From NCBI RefSeq assembly GCF_000719135.1, contig NZ_JOEK01000003.1, forward strand, positions 62,001-126,000: DNA of 64,000 bases, in the 5' to 3' direction. Of this stretch, positions 62,391 to 64,000 are shown in pieces (the stretch's first letter is position 1; the number at the start of each line of letters is the position of its first letter). A program made the translations under genes and the position numbers. The DNA is from Streptomyces avicenniae (lineage in GTDB: Bacteria; Actinomycetota; Actinomycetes; Streptomycetales; Streptomycetaceae). The notes below the pieces were generated by a model that made no database searches, had not been told where the DNA came from, and worked only from the letters and a program-made list of their open reading frames with translations.

Positions 62391-63523
62391 AGCGCCAGGA
62401 CGCTCCGGATCATGACGAGTTGTCGCGGCTGCTCCCGGCGCCGGGCGTCCCGGTCCTTCCCGGTGACCGCCGACGTGTGGTGGAGGAGTTCGTGATGGGT
62501 GAGATCACACGTGAGCAGGAGCGCGCGGACGGCCCCGCCGCCCTGGCGGCCCGCCCGTGGCGCCGCCGTGCGCCGTGGGTGGCGATACCGGTGGCGGCGG
62601 CCCTGGTGGCGGGCGTCGTGACGTACGCGGTCACCGACGGGGACGACCCGGCGGCGCACACGGGGGTCGTCGCGTCGGGGACTCCGGCGCAGTTCCTCAG
62701 TCATGTGCTGGACAGCGCCGAGGAGGTGCCCGTTCCGCGCGCCGACCAGTACATCTACGTGCGCCAGTTGAACACGTTCCGGGGCCCGACGATCGAGGAG
62801 ATGACCGACCGGACCGACCAGTCCGGCCAGCTCGGCCAGTCGGGTCCCGCGGGCGTGGACACGCAGGACACGCCCCACGGCATCACGGTGGAGGTGGAGC
62901 AGGCTCCGATGCTCCTCGCCGTCGAGCCGTACGAGAGCGAGCGGTGGATCTCCCCCGACGGCACGCGCGGCTGGACGATCGACCCCTTCGACGAGATGAA
63001 CACCGACGGTGAGGGCCGCTCGACCGACCAGGGGCCCTGGGAGCCGTATCTCGAAGCCACCACCTACGACTTCCTCGCCGGGCTTCCGACCGACGCCGAG
63101 GGCCTGTGGGACCGTGTGTACGGCGAGTTCGGCGAGCGGGACGGGCTGACCGGCGACGTCCTGGACCAGCGCGCCTTCCGCGGCTTCGGCGACCTCGCCT
63201 TCGGGGAACTGCTGCCGCCCGGTCTGGCGGCCGGGCTCTACGAGGCGATCGGCCAGGTGCCGGGCGTGCAGCTGCTTGAGGGGATCGAGGACGCCGCGGG
63301 GCGGGCGGCCGTCGGGGTGGCGCGCGTCGATCAGGAGACCGGCACGCGGCCCACGTACCTCTTCGACCCCGAGACGTACGACTACCTCGGCTTCCAGGAG
63401 GTCCAGGTCGAGACGCGGGACGGCGTCGAGGCGGGGACGCTGCTCCAGAACTTCACCGTGCTGGAGCGGGCCGTCGTGGACGAGGTCAGGCAGCGGCCCG
63501 GCGAGGGCGGCGGGGCCGCCTGA
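62387..63523 (+). CDS. CU044_5270-family membrane protein, probable sigma partner
   Basis: 378 residues. An N-terminal cytosolic stretch (about 1-55) has HDELSRLLPAPGVPVLPGDR, followed by one membrane helix (about 61-80) and an extracytoplasmic domain with ADQYIYVRQLNTF and GWTIDPFDEMN. The family almost always lies next to an ECF sigma gene, as here with a 4-bp overlap, and is thought to act as its anti-sigma or sensor. Proof is lacking. Confidence 0.87.
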   Translation: MKRQDAPDHDELSRLLPAPGVPVLPGDRRRVVEEFVMGEITREQERADGPAALAARPWRRRAPWVAIPVAAALVAGVVTYAVTDGDDPAAHTGVVASGTPAQFLSHVLDSAEEVPVPRADQYIYVRQLNTFRGPTIEEMTDRTDQSGQLGQSGPAGVDTQDTPHGITVEVEQAPMLLAVEPYESERWISPDGTRGWTIDPFDEMNTDGEGRSTDQGPWEPYLEATTYDFLAGLPTDAEGLWDRVYGEFGERDGLTGDVLDQRAFRGFGDLAFGELLPPGLAAGLYEAIGQVPGVQLLEGIEDAAGRAAVGVARVDQETGTRPTYLFDPETYDYLGFQEVQVETRDGVEAGTLLQNFTVLERAVVDEVRQRPGEGGGAA

Positions 63524-63527
63524 GCGT

Positions 63528-63570
63528 CCCGGACGCGGCCCGGGTCCTCGCAGGCCGGGACGCGTCCGGG
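63528..63570. terminator. Bidirectional terminator
   Basis: 10-bp perfect outer arms (CCCGGACGCG and CGCGTCCGGG) with an inner CCCGG/CCGGG pair, between the convergent CU044_5270 and nucleotidyltransferase genes. Confidence 0.75.
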
Positions 63571-63620
63571 CGGAGGGGGAGGGGGAGAACGGCCCGGGGG
63601 CCGGTGGCGCGGCGCGGGTC

Positions 63621-64000
63621 TCAGCCGCGCGCCAGCTCCCGGGCCGCTTCCGTGAGGTCCTTGGCGGTGTCGATGGCCCGCCAGTACGCGCCCTGCGGGA
63701 TGGGGAAGCCGGCCAGGCGGTGTTCGCGGGCGAGGCGGGGGAACGTGGTGCGCTCGTGGTCGCCGCGGTCGGGCAGCAGCTTGGTGAACTCGGCGGCGAA
63801 GACGTACACGCCCGCGTTGATCGGGTAGGGCGACGGCGGGGCCTCGATGAAGTCCCGCACGTGGCCGAAGTCGTCGGTGTCCACGGCGCCCCACGGCATG
63901 CGCGGGCGGGCGAGCGCGAGGGTGGCGAGGGCGTCGCGTTCGTCGTGGAAGCCGGCCATCTCGCGCAGCGAGAAGCGCGTCCAGATGTCGCCGTTGGTCG
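63621..64000 (-). CDS. Sugar-phosphate nucleotidyltransferase, C-terminal part (cut by window edge)
   Basis: The last 126 codons of a nucleotidyltransferase (GT-A fold). The first visible residues TNGDIWTRFSLREM contain the GD metal motif; DDFGHVRDFIEAPPSPYPIN gives the sugar-binding acidic residues, and YWRAIDTAKDLTEAARELA is the usual C-terminal end of short mannose-1-phosphate guanylyltransferase-like proteins. The N-terminal nucleotide-binding half lies beyond the window. The sugar is not certain. Confidence 0.82.
   Translation of the reverse strand, partial: TNGDIWTRFSLREMAGFHDERDALATLALARPRMPWGAVDTDDFGHVRDFIEAPPSPYPINAGVYVFAAEFTKLLPDRGDHERTTFPRLAREHRLAGFPIPQGAYWRAIDTAKDLTEAARELARG

Overview
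The window is about 73% G+C. Its genes show strong third-position G/C, many GTG starts, GTGA/ATGA stop-start overlaps, and mycothiol genes (mshA, mshD). It also carries Streptomyces-type regulators (GlnR, Nur, RsiG, PhoRP, SoxR). I read it as chromosomal core DNA of a Streptomyces or close relative. Gene identities come from reading the protein sequences; no database search was possible.

0-13 kb: a mixed, regulator-rich stretch. It holds a TetR-MFS operon behind two palindromic operators, an HxlR/imine-reductase divergent pair with a shared palindrome, and a MarR/nitroreductase divergent pair. A quinone-oxidoreductase-like gene, a phosphotransferase and an ankyrin protein follow. A NarL-type sensor kinase and its probable response regulator lie 2.8 kb apart with four small-molecule or membrane genes between them, followed by an MMPL exporter.

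13-22 kb: a phosphotransferase, a HAD hydrolase and a GntR-type regulator on the minus strand, divergent from a 61-aa membrane peptide across a palindrome. Next come an Eis-type acetyltransferase, asparaginase II, the c-di-GMP-dependent anti-sigma factor RsiG, D-aminoacyl-tRNA deacylase, a folate-binding YgfZ protein and the nickel regulator Nur.

22-31 kb: a sulfur-flavoured patch with three very small genes. These are a 32-aa membrane peptide before nitrobindin, a 27-aa zinc-ribbon peptide before a DsrE protein, and a leaderless 33-aa peptide with two Cys codons ahead of cysA-DUF1416. Then follow a MoaD-like protein, GlnR, a LacI regulator, a Uma2-family protein and a secreted serine protease.

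31-41 kb: a second two-component pair, a secreted propeller-like protein, a large GT4 glycosyltransferase, SoxR with a 19-bp-spacer promoter, a metallophosphoesterase-PPTase pair and a secreted 5'-nucleotidase.

41-60 kb: mycothiol synthesis (mshD, mshA), phosphate metabolism and control (ppk, phoU, phoR, phoP with PHO-box repeats), gpmA, a decayed Fic gene, an orphan sensor kinase with a 54-aa Cys-rich peptide antisense to its end, and the block lpqE-like/carD/ispD/ispF/cysS/rlmB, which has the same order as in mycobacteria.

60-64 kb: a DoxX-family membrane protein, an ECF sigma factor with a CU044_5270-type partner, and the 3' part of a nucleotidyltransferase. Across the window about eighteen start codons sit 6-7 nt after a good -10 hexamer with no ribosome binding site, so leaderless transcription looks common here. 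No tRNA, rRNA, CRISPR array, insertion sequence or integrase was recognised.
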